DNA of 64,000 nucleotides from an uncultured Nitrosomonas sp. (GCA_949281375.1 CASDLT010000026.1:183925-247924); one strand, 5' to 3'. Shown: positions 44,318-56,208, numbered from the stretch's first letter. Notes: generated from the sequence alone by a model not told the origin. Numbers and translations: made by a program.

Positions 44318-46479
44318 TGAAATATGTGCTCATCATTGCTGCAGGTATCGGAGCGGTTATGTTGTTCCTGCTGGCCACGGCGGGGGCGAATACAGAATTT
44401 TTTGAACGAAAATATCGTTTACTGCTAGGCATCAATATCGTTTTCGTCGCCTTTCTTATGATCATCGTGGGATTCCTGTTGTGGCGATTCCGGCGAAGAT
44501 TGAAATCAGGCGTGTTTGGATCGCGGCTGGCATTACGGTTAATGCTCGTCTTTTCGTTGATGGCCATACTTCCGGGTGCGCTGGTGTATGCGGTGTCCGT
44601 TCAGTTTCTGGAGAAAAGCATCGAATCTTGGTTCGATGTCAAGGTGGATCGTGCGCTAGAGGGAGGGATCAGCCTGGGTCAAACGATGCTGGAGAACCTG
44701 TTGTCGGAATTGCAGAAGAAGGCGCAAGGGGCCGCGTTGATGCTGTCGGAATCTTCCACTCCACCTTTGCTGGTGCTGAATGAGTTGTTGTTGCAATCCC
44801 AAATCGAGGAAGCGACGTTGTTCAACCAGGAGGGTAAAGTCATCGCTTTTTCGAGTGAAAGCGACGCAGCGCTGTTTCCGGGCGCGCCTAGCGCCATGGT
44901 GATGCGCCATATCAGAATTCAGAAGGCTTATGGCGCAGTGGAATCCATTTCTGATAAGGGATTGTATTTGCGGGTGGTTGCGCCGGTGAATGTGCTGAAT
45001 CTTAAGGAAGACATTCAGGCACTACAGTTATTGCAGCCGGTCCCCGCCCAATTAGCCAAGGATGCCGAACGAGTCCAGGCCGGGTACCAGGATTACCAGG
45101 AGCTGTCCTTGTCACGCCAGGGGCTTACGCGATTGTACAGCGTGACTCTGACGTTGGCATTGCTATTGTCGTTATTTTCAGCGTTAGCGACAGCTTCGTT
45201 ATTGAGTGAACGGTTGAGTGCGCCCTTGGGTATGCTGGCAGAGGGGACGCGCGCCATTGCTCAGGGCGATTATAGCCGGCGGCATCTGGTGCAAAGTAGC
45301 GATGAGTTGGGGGTGTTGACCGAATCCTTTAATCTGATGACGCAACAGCTCGAAGAGGCTCAGGCGACGGCTCAGCATAATCAACAGGAAGTGGAGAGCG
45401 CGCGTGCGCATCTCGAGAGCATTTTGGCAAATCTCTCATCAGGTGTGCTGGTATTTGATGAACAACTGATCTTGTCGAAGGCGAACCGGAGTGCGGAACA
45501 AATTCTGCAGGTTCCTTTGATCAGCCTGGATGGTTCGATTATCGAGGGGTGCGTCGAAAATGAGCCACAACTGGATACACTGGTGGCTGAGATCAGAGAA
45601 GGATTCAATTCAGAAGTCGTGGGGGTCTGGCAACGACAGTTGACGCGCACTCAGGATGGACAGAATCAGGTGCTGTTGTTGCGGGGCACGCGTTTGCCCA
45701 AGATATCAGGTGGCGGCGGTGTCGTGGTTTTTGATGACATTACCAGTTTGCTGCAGGTACAGCGCGCGGTCGCATGGGGAGAAGTGGCGCGTCGATTGGC
45801 GCATGAAATCAAGAATCCACTGACGCCCATCCAGCTTTCTGCAGAGCGGGTACAGCATAAGTTGATTCACAAGCTGGATGAAGACGATGCCCGGATACTG
45901 CGGCGGTCGACGGAAACAATCGTCAATCAGGTCGAAGCATTGAAAAAAATGGTCAATGAATTTAATCAGTATGCGCGGGTTCCTGAATTAGAATTACGGC
46001 AACTTGATTTCAATCGATTGGTGCGGGAAGTCGTGTCACTGTATGAAACTGCGAATATGACTGCCGACAATGGCAAGTACATCAAAATCAATCAGGTGCT
46101 CGCAGAAGATCTGCCGGCAATCAGAGGAGATTCCGCTCAGTTGCGGCAAGTGCTGCATAATTTATTGCAGAACGCTCAAGATGCATTGAATGATGTTCCC
46201 GAGCCTGTGATTGAGATAAGCACCGAAAAGGTGCATGGCGGCGTGCAATTAAGCGTGCGTGACAACGGCTGTGGTTTTCCTGACGAGGTTAGGGCGCGAG
46301 TGTTCGAGCCGTATGTGACCACTAAAAAGAAGGGAACCGGCCTCGGTTTGCCTATCGTAAAAAAAATAATAGAAGAGCATGTCGGTTTGATTCATATTGA
46401 GAATATTAAACCGCATGGGGCGCAAATTTCAATTATTCTACCGACAGTAGAGAAAAGCGTAGCTGCCAAGGTCGGTTGA
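44314..46479 (+). CDS. ntrY: NtrY-like sensor histidine kinase
   Basis: This 721-aa membrane kinase has several N-terminal membrane helices (YVLIIAAGIGAVMLFLLATA at the start, others near 40-60 and 80-105) and a periplasmic or membrane-proximal sensor part. A further helix near 270-290 leads to HAMP (LSAPLGMLAEGTRAIAQGDY), PAS (LESILANLSSGVLVFDEQLI), HisKA with the phospho-acceptor in VARRLAHEIKNPLTPIQLSA, and an ATPase domain (NLLQNAQDAL, DNGCGFPDEVRARVFEPYVT, GTGLGLPIVKKIIEEH). It pairs with NtrX downstream. All kinase motifs look intact. ATG 44314 and 44317 are both possible; the gene overlaps the DUF4390 stop. Confidence 0.93.
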   Translation: MMKYVLIIAAGIGAVMLFLLATAGANTEFFERKYRLLLGINIVFVAFLMIIVGFLLWRFRRRLKSGVFGSRLALRLMLVFSLMAILPGALVYAVSVQFLEKSIESWFDVKVDRALEGGISLGQTMLENLLSELQKKAQGAALMLSESSTPPLLVLNELLLQSQIEEATLFNQEGKVIAFSSESDAALFPGAPSAMVMRHIRIQKAYGAVESISDKGLYLRVVAPVNVLNLKEDIQALQLLQPVPAQLAKDAERVQAGYQDYQELSLSRQGLTRLYSVTLTLALLLSLFSALATASLLSERLSAPLGMLAEGTRAIAQGDYSRRHLVQSSDELGVLTESFNLMTQQLEEAQATAQHNQQEVESARAHLESILANLSSGVLVFDEQLILSKANRSAEQILQVPLISLDGSIIEGCVENEPQLDTLVAEIREGFNSEVVGVWQRQLTRTQDGQNQVLLLRGTRLPKISGGGGVVVFDDITSLLQVQRAVAWGEVARRLAHEIKNPLTPIQLSAERVQHKLIHKLDEDDARILRRSTETIVNQVEALKKMVNEFNQYARVPELELRQLDFNRLVREVVSLYETANMTADNGKYIKINQVLAEDLPAIRGDSAQLRQVLHNLLQNAQDALNDVPEPVIEISTEKVHGGVQLSVRDNGCGFPDEVRARVFEPYVTTKKKGTGLGLPIVKKIIEEHVGLIHIENIKPHGAQISIILPTVEKSVAAKVG

Positions 46480-46639
46480 TTGATTCGGACTGAAGTATCG
46501 GATTGATAAAATAAGAACCTCGGTAATGATCAGCATGAATCATCGGGGAAAGAGGGCTCAAACGAGTAGCGATCATTCATAACAGTGACGGTTTTTTGTA
46601 ATTAAGCTGAATAGATTTCGGCAGCGGAGAGAATTTTAA

Positions 46640-47902
46640 ATGATAACAAACAATACAATCCTTGTTGTTGATGACGAAATTGGTATACGCGAATTGCTGT
46701 CTGAAATTTTGCGTGATGAAGGATACCGGGTGGCATTGGCGGAGAATGCGGAACAAGCTCGCGTATGGCGTAATCAAACACGTCCGGATTTGGTGTTGTT
46801 GGATATCTGGATGCCCGACACGGATGGCATTACCTTGCTCAAGGATTGGGCCAGTAATGGAATGCTGACTATGCCGGTGATCATGATGTCGGGTCATGGC
46901 ACCATCGATACCGCAGTCGAAGCCACCCGCATCGGCGCATTCGGTTATCTGGAGAAACCTATTCCGTTGCAGAAGTTGCTCAGTACGGTGAGTAAAGCTC
47001 TGCGCGGCGGGCAAAACAAGCAGCAGCTTGCATTATCGTTGGGCAGCATGGGAAAAGGCGCGCTCATCGCCGATTTGAGAAAAAAACTGGAACAAGTCGT
47101 CAACCTGAAAACACCGTTATTGCTAATGGGTGAGCCTGGCGTTGGCGCGGAAATTTGCGCTCGTTTCATGCATCGGCCTAACACGCCGTGGGTGGAGCCG
47201 GAAACTCTCGGATCATTGGCCGAATCGCCGCTGGATTTGCTGGAACTGGCGCGGGATGGTTTGCTGTTTCTCAAGGATGTCGGAGAAATCAATAAGCTAG
47301 CGCAAAAGGGGCTGCTGCTGATATTGAGTAAGCTGGATAAATATAATGTTCGACTAGTATGTGCCACCTCGCAGCCTTTGGCGGAACTGACCGCGCAGGG
47401 AACTTACCATCCCAAACTCTTCGAGGTACTCAGCAACTTGAGTATCGGTATCCCTCCCCTTAGGGCGCATCGAGAGGATATACCCGAACTGGCTAATCAA
47501 ATCCTGTCCCGTTTCGTAGAGTCGGGAGAAGCTGCTTCGGCATTGCAATTTAGTACTGCAGCGCTCAATTGTCTGCGGAACTATGACTGGCCAGGTAATT
47601 TGACGCAATTGACGGGGGTAATTCATTCGTTGGCGCTGACTTGCACCAGTGATGAAATTTCGGCTGAAGCGGTACAGCAGGCCATGGTGTTCCCGGAATC
47701 GGCATCAAGCTCCGTGTCTCCGGAAATTCCGCTGGACTTGTCGTTGCGCGAGGCGCGGGATCTGTTTGAGAAAACCTACTTCGAGCGATTGATTGACCAG
47801 GAAAATGGCAATATGACGCGAGTCGCCGATCGTGCCGGATTAGAACGTACCCACCTTTACCGCAAAATAAAATTGCTGGGAATCAAGCTGAGAGGAAATT
47901 AG
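46640..47902 (+). CDS. ntrX: NtrX-like response regulator with degenerate AAA+ domain
   Basis: In this 420-aa regulator the receiver domain (1-120) is intact: acidic pocket VVDDE, phospho-acceptor Asp55 in LLDIWMPD, Lys106 in LEKP. The C-terminal Fis-type helix-turn-helix is present (NMTRVADRAGLERTHLYRKI). The central domain, normally a sigma-54 activating ATPase, is eroded. Walker A reads GEPGVGAE (Lys replaced by Ala170), the GAFTGA sigma-54 loop is missing, and Walker B reads LLFLKDVGE instead of LFLDEIGE. It cannot be a conventional ATP-driven activator and probably acts as a phosphorylation-controlled DNA-binding repressor or activator. It lies 160 bases after ntrY. Confidence 0.92.
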   Translation: MITNNTILVVDDEIGIRELLSEILRDEGYRVALAENAEQARVWRNQTRPDLVLLDIWMPDTDGITLLKDWASNGMLTMPVIMMSGHGTIDTAVEATRIGAFGYLEKPIPLQKLLSTVSKALRGGQNKQQLALSLGSMGKGALIADLRKKLEQVVNLKTPLLLMGEPGVGAEICARFMHRPNTPWVEPETLGSLAESPLDLLELARDGLLFLKDVGEINKLAQKGLLLILSKLDKYNVRLVCATSQPLAELTAQGTYHPKLFEVLSNLSIGIPPLRAHREDIPELANQILSRFVESGEAASALQFSTAALNCLRNYDWPGNLTQLTGVIHSLALTCTSDEISAEAVQQAMVFPESASSSVSPEIPLDLSLREARDLFEKTYFERLIDQENGNMTRVADRAGLERTHLYRKIKLLGIKLRGN

Positions 47903-48080
47903 CGCTGCAGTAAGAATGTTCTTCTCTACTGAATTGGTTTTTATGCGCAAAATAAGGGTCTGTAGTTGTCGTATTACCCATCTTAAGAGATAATGCCAAC
48001 TTTGTCACTTATGCATGGCATTGTGCAGGCACTGAGCATTTTTATTTCTGTTTGTTGAAAATTTAAGGGAGTTAGTATTG

Positions 48081-50096
48081 ATGGGTACATTTAAGGATTT
48101 TGACGCGCCGGTGTTTAAGAATTTGACCAGTGCGATTCGTGCATTGGCAATGGACGCCGTGCAAAAAGCCAATTCGGGTCATCCCGGCATGCCAATGGGT
48201 ATGGCCGAGATCGCCGAAGTGCTATGGATTCATCATCTGCGTCATAATCCTAGCAATCCCGCATGGGTTGATCGTGATCGCTTTGTGCTGTCGAATGGGC
48301 ATGGATCAATGCTCATTTATGCGCTACTGCATTTGACCGGCTATGATTTGCCGATGGAGGAAATCAAAAGTTTTCGACAATTTCATTCCAAAACTCCCGG
48401 ACATCCCGAATACGGATATACGCCCGGGGTAGAAACTACCACGGGGCCCTTGGGTCAAGGAATCACGAATGCAGTTGGTATGGCATTGGCTGAGAAGGTT
48501 CTGGCAGCTGAATTTAATCGCCCGGGGTACAATATCGTGGATCATCACACCTATGTTTTCCTCGGAGATGGGTGCCTGATGGAAGGGATTTCCCATGAAG
48601 CGTGTTCGCTGGCTGGAACATTGGGATTGGGTAAGCTGATCTGCTTCTACGATGATAATGGAATTTCCATTGACGGTCATGTAGAAGGCTGGTTCACTGA
48701 CGATACTCCAAAACGATTTGAAGCCTATGGCTGGCATGTCGTTCCGAATGTGAATGGTCATGATCCGGTGGCCATTGAAGCGGCGATCGAAGCAGCCAAG
48801 AAAGTCAATGACAAGCCTTCCATGATCTGCTGTAAAACAGTGATTGGCCTGGGTTCACCCAATATGGCCAACACCCATTCTGTGCATGGAGCAGCACTGG
48901 GCGATGCCGAGATTGCGGCTGCCCGTCCGCATATCGGCTGGCATCACGCTCCGTTTGAGATTCCACAGGACGTCTATAGTGCTTGGGATGCGCGGGCAAA
49001 GGGTCAACAGCTTGAATCCGAATGGAATGTCAAGTTCGCGGAATATTCAGAAAAATATCCTGCTGAGGCTGCTGAATTTAATCGCCGCATGTCTAGTGAG
49101 TTGCCTGCCAATTGGCGCAGTCATGCCGAGAGCGTGATAAATCAAGTCAACGCTAAAGCAGAAACGATCGCGAGCCGGAAGGCTTCCCAAAATGCAATCG
49201 AAGGACTGGCGCCCGTATTGCCGGAATTGATTGGAGGTTCCGCTGATTTGGCTGGATCAAATCTCACTTTATGGTCGGGTTCAAAAGGGGTTGATCAGAA
49301 AAACGGTGGCAATTACGTGTATTACGGTGTGCGTGAATTTGGTATGAGTGCCATCATGAATGGTCTGTCATTACATGGCGGCTTGATTCCCTACGGAGCT
49401 ACGTTTCTGATGTTTTCAGAATATGCTCGCAATGCGTTACGCATGGCGGCATTGATGAAGATTCGCAATATTTTTGTTTTTACCCATGATTCGATCGGTT
49501 TGGGTGAAGATGGTCCTACGCATCAACCTGTCGAACAAACGGCGACGCTGCGTTATATTCCCAACATGGACGTCTGGCGTCCCTGTGATACGGTTGAGTC
49601 GACTGTATCGTGGACGTGCGCAATCGAGCGTAAGGATGGCCCTTGCACCTTGATATTCAGCCGTCAGAATTTGCCTTTCCAGCAACGCGATGCAGCTACC
49701 ATTCAACTGATCAAAAAAGGTGGATATATATTATCTGAAGCGGCCAATGGCAAGCCTCAAGCCATTCTGATTGCTACAGGCTCGGAAATCGGCTTGGCCA
49801 TGAACGCACAGAAAGTGCTCGCAGATGAGGGAATTCAGGTGCGAGTGGTGTCCATGCCTTGTACGAATGTGTTCGATCGCCAAGATTCTTCTTACAAAGG
49901 CAATGTTCTACCCCACGGCGTCAGACGTGTTGCGATCGAAGCCGGCGTGACCGATTTCTGGCGTAAGTATGTCGGATTGGATGGTGCAGTAGTTGGAATG
50001 GATACTTTCGGAGAATCGGCGCCCGCGGACGTATTGTTCAAGCATTTTGGCTTTACTGTGGATAACGTAGTCAAAACAACGAAAAGTATTCTCTGA
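48081..50096 (+). CDS. tkt: Transketolase
   Basis: The 671-aa thiamine-diphosphate enzyme of the Calvin and pentose-phosphate cycles begins [20 protein letters not shown]. It shows [20 protein letters not shown], the TPP motif [18 protein letters not shown], and the second-domain motifs [15 protein letters not shown] and [22 protein letters not shown] 48081 is used; the in-frame TTG one codon earlier is less likely given AAGGGAG 10 bases before. It heads a plus-strand carbon-metabolism block with gap, pgk, pyk and fba. An ATGCCA/TGGCAT dyad (47993-48021) lies upstream and might be a regulator site. Confidence 0.97.
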   Translation: MGTFKDFDAPVFKNLTSAIRALAMDAVQKANSGHPGMPMGMAEIAEVLWIHHLRHNPSNPAWVDRDRFVLSNGHGSMLIYALLHLTGYDLPMEEIKSFRQFHSKTPGHPEYGYTPGVETTTGPLGQGITNAVGMALAEKVLAAEFNRPGYNIVDHHTYVFLGDGCLMEGISHEACSLAGTLGLGKLICFYDDNGISIDGHVEGWFTDDTPKRFEAYGWHVVPNVNGHDPVAIEAAIEAAKKVNDKPSMICCKTVIGLGSPNMANTHSVHGAALGDAEIAAARPHIGWHHAPFEIPQDVYSAWDARAKGQQLESEWNVKFAEYSEKYPAEAAEFNRRMSSELPANWRSHAESVINQVNAKAETIASRKASQNAIEGLAPVLPELIGGSADLAGSNLTLWSGSKGVDQKNGGNYVYYGVREFGMSAIMNGLSLHGGLIPYGATFLMFSEYARNALRMAALMKIRNIFVFTHDSIGLGEDGPTHQPVEQTATLRYIPNMDVWRPCDTVESTVSWTCAIERKDGPCTLIFSRQNLPFQQRDAATIQLIKKGGYILSEAANGKPQAILIATGSEIGLAMNAQKVLADEGIQVRVVSMPCTNVFDRQDSSYKGNVLPHGVRRVAIEAGVTDFWRKYVGLDGAVVGMDTFGESAPADVLFKHFGFTVDNVVKTTKSIL

Positions 50097-50138
50097 ATTA
50101 ATGGGTGATCAAATTATCAGATGAAGTCTTTCATCTGA

Positions 50139-51170
<1,032 letters not shown>

Positions 51171-51184
51171 TGTAATTCCAGAGA

Positions 51185-51270
51185 GACGACTTCAGAGACC
51201 TGAAGGTCGTCGCCATCTGGATGTAATGTTCAATTAATTCAGACTTAAAGGGTAGCGTTTGCTATCCTTT
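51185..51270 (+). terminator. Two hairpins between gap and pgk
   Basis: First hairpin: GACGACTTCAG / CTGAAGGTCGTC at 51185-51211 with an AGAC loop and one bulge. Second hairpin: AAAGGGTAGC-GTTT-GCTATCCTTT at 51247-51270, followed by TATACTTTC. They probably reduce read-through or set the gap/pgk mRNA ratio; pgk is still likely to be partly co-transcribed. Confidence 0.6.
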
Positions 51271-51301
51271 ATACTTTCTTAAGACAATTCTGGAGTCTAT
51301 C

Positions 51302-52480
51302 GTGTCTGTTATCAAATTAGTTGACCTTGATCTCAAGGGAAAACGTGTATTTATCCGCGCTGATCTGAATGTGCCTGTCAAAGATGGGAAAGTAACATCG
51401 GATGCCCGGATTACCGCCTCGATGGCGACAATCAATCATTGCCTTAGGCAAGGCGCTAAAGTAATGGTGACGTCGCATTTGGGCCGCCCTGAAGAAGGGC
51501 AATGGAGCGAAGAGAATTCACTCAAGCCGGTAGCGGACAATATTGCCAGTCGTCTGAATAAACCGGTGCGGTTGATCCGCGACTGGGTGGATGGAGAATT
51601 TGAAGTTGCCGAAGGTGAATTGGTGGTACTCGAAAACTGCCGGATCAATAAGGGCGAAAAAAAGAATGCGGAAGAGACCGCACAGAAATATGCAAAATTA
51701 TGTGATGTGTTTGTGATGGACGCCTTTGGAACGGCGCATCGGGCAGAAGCATCGACTTATGGCATTGCTAAATATGCACCGGTGGCGTGTGCAGGTATTT
51801 TATTGACGGAAGAACTGGATGCGCTCACCAAAGCATTGTTGAATCCTGCCCGGCCCATGGTGGCCATTGTGGGCGGTTCGAAAGTATCAACCAAACTGAC
51901 CGTGCTGGAATCGTTGTCGGAAAAAGTTGATCAAATGGTGGTTGGTGGAGGGATTGCAAATACTTTCCTCAAGGCCACAGGTAAGAATGTAGGAAAATCG
52001 CTGTGTGAAGATGATCTGGTGCCAATAGCCAAGGCCTTGATGGATAAAATGGCCAAGCGCAATGCATCCATCCCAATCGCGGTCGATGTCGTAGTGGGTA
52101 AGAAGTTCGATGCCAATGAACCTGCGGTGTTAAAAGACGCAAGCAATGTCGCCGATGATGAGATGATTTTTGATATCGGGCCAAAAAGTGCGCAAGAATT
52201 GGTTGATATCATCCTGCGTGCAGGCACCGTAGTATGGAATGGTCCGGTTGGCGTATTCGAGTTCGATCAATTTGGCGCCGGTACCGAGAAAATTGCCCGT
52301 GCGATCGCGGAGACCAGCGCTTTTACGTTGGCAGGCGGAGGAGATACCATTGCTGCAATTCAGAAGTATGACATTTATGACAAGGTATCCTATATTTCAA
52401 CCGCAGGTGGAGCGTTTCTTGAATTCCTGGAAGGGAAAAAATTACCTGCGGTAGAGATTCTAGAAACACGCGCTCAATAA
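51302..52480 (+). CDS. pgk: Phosphoglycerate kinase
   Basis: The 392-aa product has [60 protein letters not shown], and the nucleotide motif [14 protein letters not shown]. The start codon is GTG (51302) with TGGAG 8 bases upstream. It catalyses the ATP-linked step between 3-phosphoglycerate and 1,3-bisphosphoglycerate, shared by glycolysis and the Calvin cycle. pyk follows after 15 bases. Confidence 0.98.
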   Translation: MSVIKLVDLDLKGKRVFIRADLNVPVKDGKVTSDARITASMATINHCLRQGAKVMVTSHLGRPEEGQWSEENSLKPVADNIASRLNKPVRLIRDWVDGEFEVAEGELVVLENCRINKGEKKNAEETAQKYAKLCDVFVMDAFGTAHRAEASTYGIAKYAPVACAGILLTEELDALTKALLNPARPMVAIVGGSKVSTKLTVLESLSEKVDQMVVGGGIANTFLKATGKNVGKSLCEDDLVPIAKALMDKMAKRNASIPIAVDVVVGKKFDANEPAVLKDASNVADDEMIFDIGPKSAQELVDIILRAGTVVWNGPVGVFEFDQFGAGTEKIARAIAETSAFTLAGGGDTIAAIQKYDIYDKVSYISTAGGAFLEFLEGKKLPAVEILETRAQ

Positions 52481-52495
52481 TCAATAATCAGCAGA

Positions 52496-53947
52496 ATGAT
52501 TCGAAGAACAAAAATAGTTGCAACATTGGGGCCGGCCTGCAATAACCCTAAAATACTGGAACGCATGATCCTGGCGGGTGTGGATGTTGTTCGGATCAAT
52601 TTTTCACATGGCACACGCGAACAGCATATAGAGTTTGCTGAGTTGACACGCGCGTTGGCAAAAACTGCCGGTCGTACGGTGGGAGTTCTGGCTGATTTAC
52701 AGGGGCCAAAGATTCGCGTGGGTCGGTTTGAGCATGGCAAGATCAGGCTCGAAGTCGGCGATCAATTCATTCTGGATTCGTATTGTGAATTAGGAAATCA
52801 GGAAAGGGTCGGACTGGATTATAAGGAACTTCCCAATGATCTGGAGTCGGGCGCGATCTTGATGCTGGATGATGGTCGGATCGTTCTGAGTGTTTCCGCA
52901 GTTCGTGATCATCAGGTTTTTTGTATTGTCGAGCAAGGCGGGATACTGTCGAATAATAAAGGCATCAATCGTAAAGGCGGCGGACTCGGGGCGCCGGCGC
53001 TCACCAGCAAAGACCTAGAAGATATCAAGACAGCCGCTGAACTTGGGGCTGATTATTTGGCGGTATCGTTCGTGCGCTCCGGTGATGACATTCGCCAGGC
53101 GCGTGCACTGATGCAAGAAGCTGGTGGGAAAGGCATGATCATGGCCAAGATCGAGCGTTCTGAAGCCATCCTTGCGCTGGACGATATTTTGGAAGCATCG
53201 GATGCCATCATGGTGGCGCGGGGTGACTTGGCCGTTGAAGTTGGGGATGCCGCCGTTCCAGCTTTGCAGAAAAGGATGATACGTTCGGCCAGGACGAACA
53301 ACAAACTGGTAGTTACGGCTACGCAAATGATGGAATCCATGATCACCAATCCGATTCCAACACGTGCTGAAGTATCGGATGTCGCAAATGCGGTGTTGGA
53401 TGGCACGGATGCCGTTATGTTGTCGGCGGAATCGGCTGCAGGGGAATATCCCGTTGAAGCTGTAGAAGCCATGGCGAGAGTATGTCTGGAAGCGGAGAAG
53501 GAATATTTAGTCAATCATGATCGGCGCAATATAACGCTGACGCAAGTGACAATCGAAGAAGCCATCGCGCGGGCAACAATGTTTACTGCCAGTGGACTGC
53601 AAATTCGGGCGATAGCCGCCTTGACGCAAAGTGGCGTAACGGCGTTGCTGATGTCGCGAAGGAGTTCCAAAGTACCCATTTTTGCATTGAGTCCGAATGA
53701 AGAAACACGACGACGGGTTACCTTATTCAGAGGTGTTTACCCAGTAGAGTTTGGTGAAGGAATGAGTGATCCTGAGATCATACTTAATCTTGCAGAAGAA
53801 GAATTGCTCAACCGTGGCGTCGTGCGGAATGGTGATATCATGGTGATGACGATCGGCGAACCGGTGGGTAAGTCAGGCGGTACCAATACGATGAAAATCA
53901 TTCGAGTAGGTGAAGGAAAGGTCAGACAAGGAATTGAAACTACTTAA
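52496..53947 (+). CDS. pyk: Pyruvate kinase
   Basis: The 483-aa product begins MIRRTKIVATLGPACNNPKI. It contains VVRINFSHGTREQHIEFA, the catalytic region GMIMAKIERSEAILALDDIL with MVARGDLAVEVGDAAVPALQ, and VTATQMMESMITNPIPTRAE. It has the full length for a bacterial type II enzyme including the C-terminal regulatory domain. It makes pyruvate and ATP from PEP. It lies between pgk and fba, which are usually adjacent in Calvin-type clusters that also often include pyk in betaproteobacteria. Confidence 0.97.
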   Translation: MIRRTKIVATLGPACNNPKILERMILAGVDVVRINFSHGTREQHIEFAELTRALAKTAGRTVGVLADLQGPKIRVGRFEHGKIRLEVGDQFILDSYCELGNQERVGLDYKELPNDLESGAILMLDDGRIVLSVSAVRDHQVFCIVEQGGILSNNKGINRKGGGLGAPALTSKDLEDIKTAAELGADYLAVSFVRSGDDIRQARALMQEAGGKGMIMAKIERSEAILALDDILEASDAIMVARGDLAVEVGDAAVPALQKRMIRSARTNNKLVVTATQMMESMITNPIPTRAEVSDVANAVLDGTDAVMLSAESAAGEYPVEAVEAMARVCLEAEKEYLVNHDRRNITLTQVTIEEAIARATMFTASGLQIRAIAALTQSGVTALLMSRRSSKVPIFALSPNEETRRRVTLFRGVYPVEFGEGMSDPEIILNLAEEELLNRGVVRNGDIMVMTIGEPVGKSGGTNTMKIIRVGEGKVRQGIETT

Positions 53948-54076
53948 AACAACTAGCGCTGCAGCACGGCTGCATTCATTCTTGCCTTCGCATTAAACGC
54001 ACTCAACATGCTTTATGCAGTGAACAGGTTATATTTGAATGGTAATATTTTGAGATAATTTTTTAAGGAGATATAA

Positions 54077-55141
54077 ATGGCACTCGTATCATTAAGACAA
54101 CTACTGGATCATGCAGCGGAAAATGGTTATGGCCTGCCTGCTTTCAATGTCAATAATTTGGAGCAGATCCAGGCGATCATGCAGGCGGCTGATGAATGTA
54201 ACAGCCCAGTCATCATGCAAGGCTCGGCCGGAGCGAGAAAATATGCTGGCGAGGCATTCCTGCGCCATCTCATCGAAGCAGCTGTCGAAGCCTACCCTCA
54301 TATACCGATCGTGATGCATCAGGATCATGGCGCTTCGCCATCGGTATGCGTCAATGCAATCCGTAGTGGTTTCTCGAGTGTCATGATGGATGGTTCATTG
54401 CAAGCGGATGCCAAAACTCCTTCTACTTATCAATATAATGTAGACGTGACAGCGGATGTGGTCAATATTGCGCATTCTGTCGGGGTTTCTGTCGAAGGTG
54501 AACTGGGTTGTTTGGGGTCTCTGGAATCCGGCATGGGCGAAGCCGAGGATGGTCACGGTGCTGAGGGCGTTTTATCCCATGATCAGCTGCTGACCGATCC
54601 AGAAGAAGCTGCGGATTTTGTTCGTAAAACTGGCGTGGATGCCTTGGCGATTGCGATTGGAACTTCTCATGGTGCATACAAATTTACTCGTAAACCTACG
54701 GGCGATATCCTGGCGATCCAGCGTATCAAGGAAATTCATGCACGCATTCCCAATACTCATTTGGTAATGCACGGCTCTAGCTCAGTACCGCAGGAATGGC
54801 TGGAAATCATCCGTAAATTTGGTGGTGATATCAAAGAAACTTATGGCGTACCCGTCGAGGAAATTCAAGAAGGTATCAAATACGGGGTTCGCAAAGTCAA
54901 TATCGATACCGATATTCGTTTGGCGATGACAGGCGCGATTCGTCGCAGCCTTGAAACCGACAAGAGCAATTTTGATCCTCGCAAGTTCCTGAAGGAAGCA
55001 ACTGCGGCTGCCAAAGAAATTTGCAAGGCGCGCTTCGAAGCATTTGGTTGTGCAGGTCAAGCAGGTAAAATCAAACCAATTTCACTGGAAGATATGGCCA
55101 ATCGCTATGTCAAAGGTGAATTGAACGCGGTCGTGAAGTAA
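54077..55141 (+). CDS. fba: Fructose-bisphosphate aldolase, class II (Calvin-cycle subtype)
   Basis: The 354-aa zinc aldolase shows [40 protein letters not shown] with Zn ligands, [20 protein letters not shown], and [20 protein letters not shown]. The length and [12 protein letters not shown] insertion fit the Calvin-cycle (CbbA) subtype, which also handles sedoheptulose bisphosphate. It has a strong ribosome site (AAGGAG, 8 bases before ATG). It is the last gene of the carbon block and is followed by a good hairpin at 55291-55322. Confidence 0.96.
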   Translation: MALVSLRQLLDHAAENGYGLPAFNVNNLEQIQAIMQAADECNSPVIMQGSAGARKYAGEAFLRHLIEAAVEAYPHIPIVMHQDHGASPSVCVNAIRSGFSSVMMDGSLQADAKTPSTYQYNVDVTADVVNIAHSVGVSVEGELGCLGSLESGMGEAEDGHGAEGVLSHDQLLTDPEEAADFVRKTGVDALAIAIGTSHGAYKFTRKPTGDILAIQRIKEIHARIPNTHLVMHGSSSVPQEWLEIIRKFGGDIKETYGVPVEEIQEGIKYGVRKVNIDTDIRLAMTGAIRRSLETDKSNFDPRKFLKEATAAAKEICKARFEAFGCAGQAGKIKPISLEDMANRYVKGELNAVVK

Positions 55142-55662
55142 ATACATCATCATATTCTGGAACCTCTATTCGTCAAAAGGGTCTATGTTGTCTTTCAATG
55201 ATTTGATCTAGGATTTCTGGATTAGCTCATTGCCGTTTGACGCAGGTTCAAGTCTCCTGACAGTGATGCAAGAGCGAACGATGATCTGAAAAAGGGCCAT
55301 TCATGTTAAGTGAATGGCCTTTCAGTTTCGTGGACTCGAAAACAAAAGGAGTATTCACAAAAATGTTGACACTGGTTTTTTATTGCCTGAATGCCTGATT
55401 AGAAAATCGATTTTTAATGGGATTTACATATCCAACCAGGAAAATTCTGTTTAATTCGGTGAACGAGATGAAACGTAGGTTGCACAGAATGAAGCAGTCG
55501 AAACCTATCAATACGATACGCGAAGGAACGAGTATCGCGCAATGAAGCGATTCGCTGGTGCAGCGATTTAATCTGCATTCCTCTGGAAGAATTCTGAAAA
55601 AATGCAAGTCGCATTGTATGCAACTTGTACAACCTTACCTTGTTTAAAAGGAGAAATTATTT
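55142..55662. other. 521-base gap between fba and rnk
   Basis: The region holds the fba terminator hairpin (55291-55322). Beyond it lies an inverted repeat CGATAC/GTATCG near 55519-55543. It also has a short CAAGT/ACTTG dyad close to the rnk ribosome site. A tRNA T-arm-like string at about 55243-55260 is not part of a foldable tRNA. No coding frame convinces me. Long leaders such as this may carry regulation of rnk. Confidence 0.45.
55291..55322 (+). terminator. Terminator hairpin after fba
   Basis: AAAGGGCCATTCA and TGAATGGCCTTT form a 12-bp stem with one bulged G and a 7-base loop. The T-rich run that follows is short (TTTCAGTTTCG). It lies 150 bases after the fba stop. Confidence 0.65.
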
Positions 55663-56070
55663 ATGAAACCTAATATTGTGCTTTCTTCACTCGATGCTGA
55701 ACGACTTGAAAATCTCATGGATTCGCTGACGGATGAGATTTTTCCCGGTAAGAAGGATTTGGAAGAAGAACTTGCCCGTGCGAATGTGGTGGATCCTCGC
55801 GAAATTCCTGCAACGGTCGTGACCATGAATTCTACGGTGAGATTTAAAGTCGAGCCTTTAGCTGATGAATTATTGCTTACACTGGTATATCCAAGAGATT
55901 CCGATGCAGCCAACGGAAAAATTTCCATTCTGACGCCCGTAGGGAGTGCGCTTCTTGGACTTTCCCAGGGTGATCAGATCGAGTGGCCCAAGCCCGATGG
56001 TGGATTGTTAAATGTCTGCATCGAAGAAGTCATCTATCAACCCGAACGGGCAGGTGAGTATCATCGTTGA
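55663..56070 (+). CDS. rnk: Regulator of nucleoside diphosphate kinase (Rnk)
   Basis: The 135-aa protein has an N-terminal helical hairpin (VLSSLDAERLENLMDSLTDE) and a C-terminal GreA/FKBP-like domain (STVRFKVEPLADELLLTLVY, ILTPVGSALLGLSQGDQIEW). That is the Rnk layout. Rnk binds RNA polymerase near the secondary channel but lacks the GreA long coiled-coil tip and affects nucleotide metabolism. It has a strong ribosome site (AAAAGGAG) and converges on yggX. Confidence 0.92.
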   Translation: MKPNIVLSSLDAERLENLMDSLTDEIFPGKKDLEEELARANVVDPREIPATVVTMNSTVRFKVEPLADELLLTLVYPRDSDAANGKISILTPVGSALLGLSQGDQIEWPKPDGGLLNVCIEEVIYQPERAGEYHR

Positions 56071-56208
56071 TGAAGCCTTAAAAGATGGCGGCGCCTGAAG
56101 CGAGGCGGGATCAAGCTTAATATGCTCACTAGTCCTCGACTATCAGACTCTCTGGACTGAGTCTATTGCCTTCTATCTTGTGGGTCGCCCCCGCTGTATT
56201 TTTTAAGA

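Noticed and set aside
47993..48021. ATGCCA/TGGCAT inverted repeat upstream of tkt as a CbbR operator
   Set aside because: A 6-bp dyad with a 17-base spacer is weak, and it does not match the T-N11-A LysR pattern; kept only as a note in the tkt entry.
55217..55260. tRNA-like string (TTAGCTCA followed by GCAGGTTCAAGTCTCCTG)
   Set aside because: D-arm-like and T-arm-like pieces are only about 18 bases apart, there is no anticodon arm or acceptor stem, and the T stem does not pair properly.
55363..55398. 11-codon frame with AAAGGAG upstream, between fba and rnk
   Set aside because: The spacing of 11 bases is long, the peptide has no recognisable feature, and it lies directly after a terminator; probably chance.
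56140..56165. AGACTC/GAGTCT hairpin between rnk and yggX as a terminator
   Set aside because: The stem is only 6 bp with an 8-base loop and no T-run; too weak to annotate.
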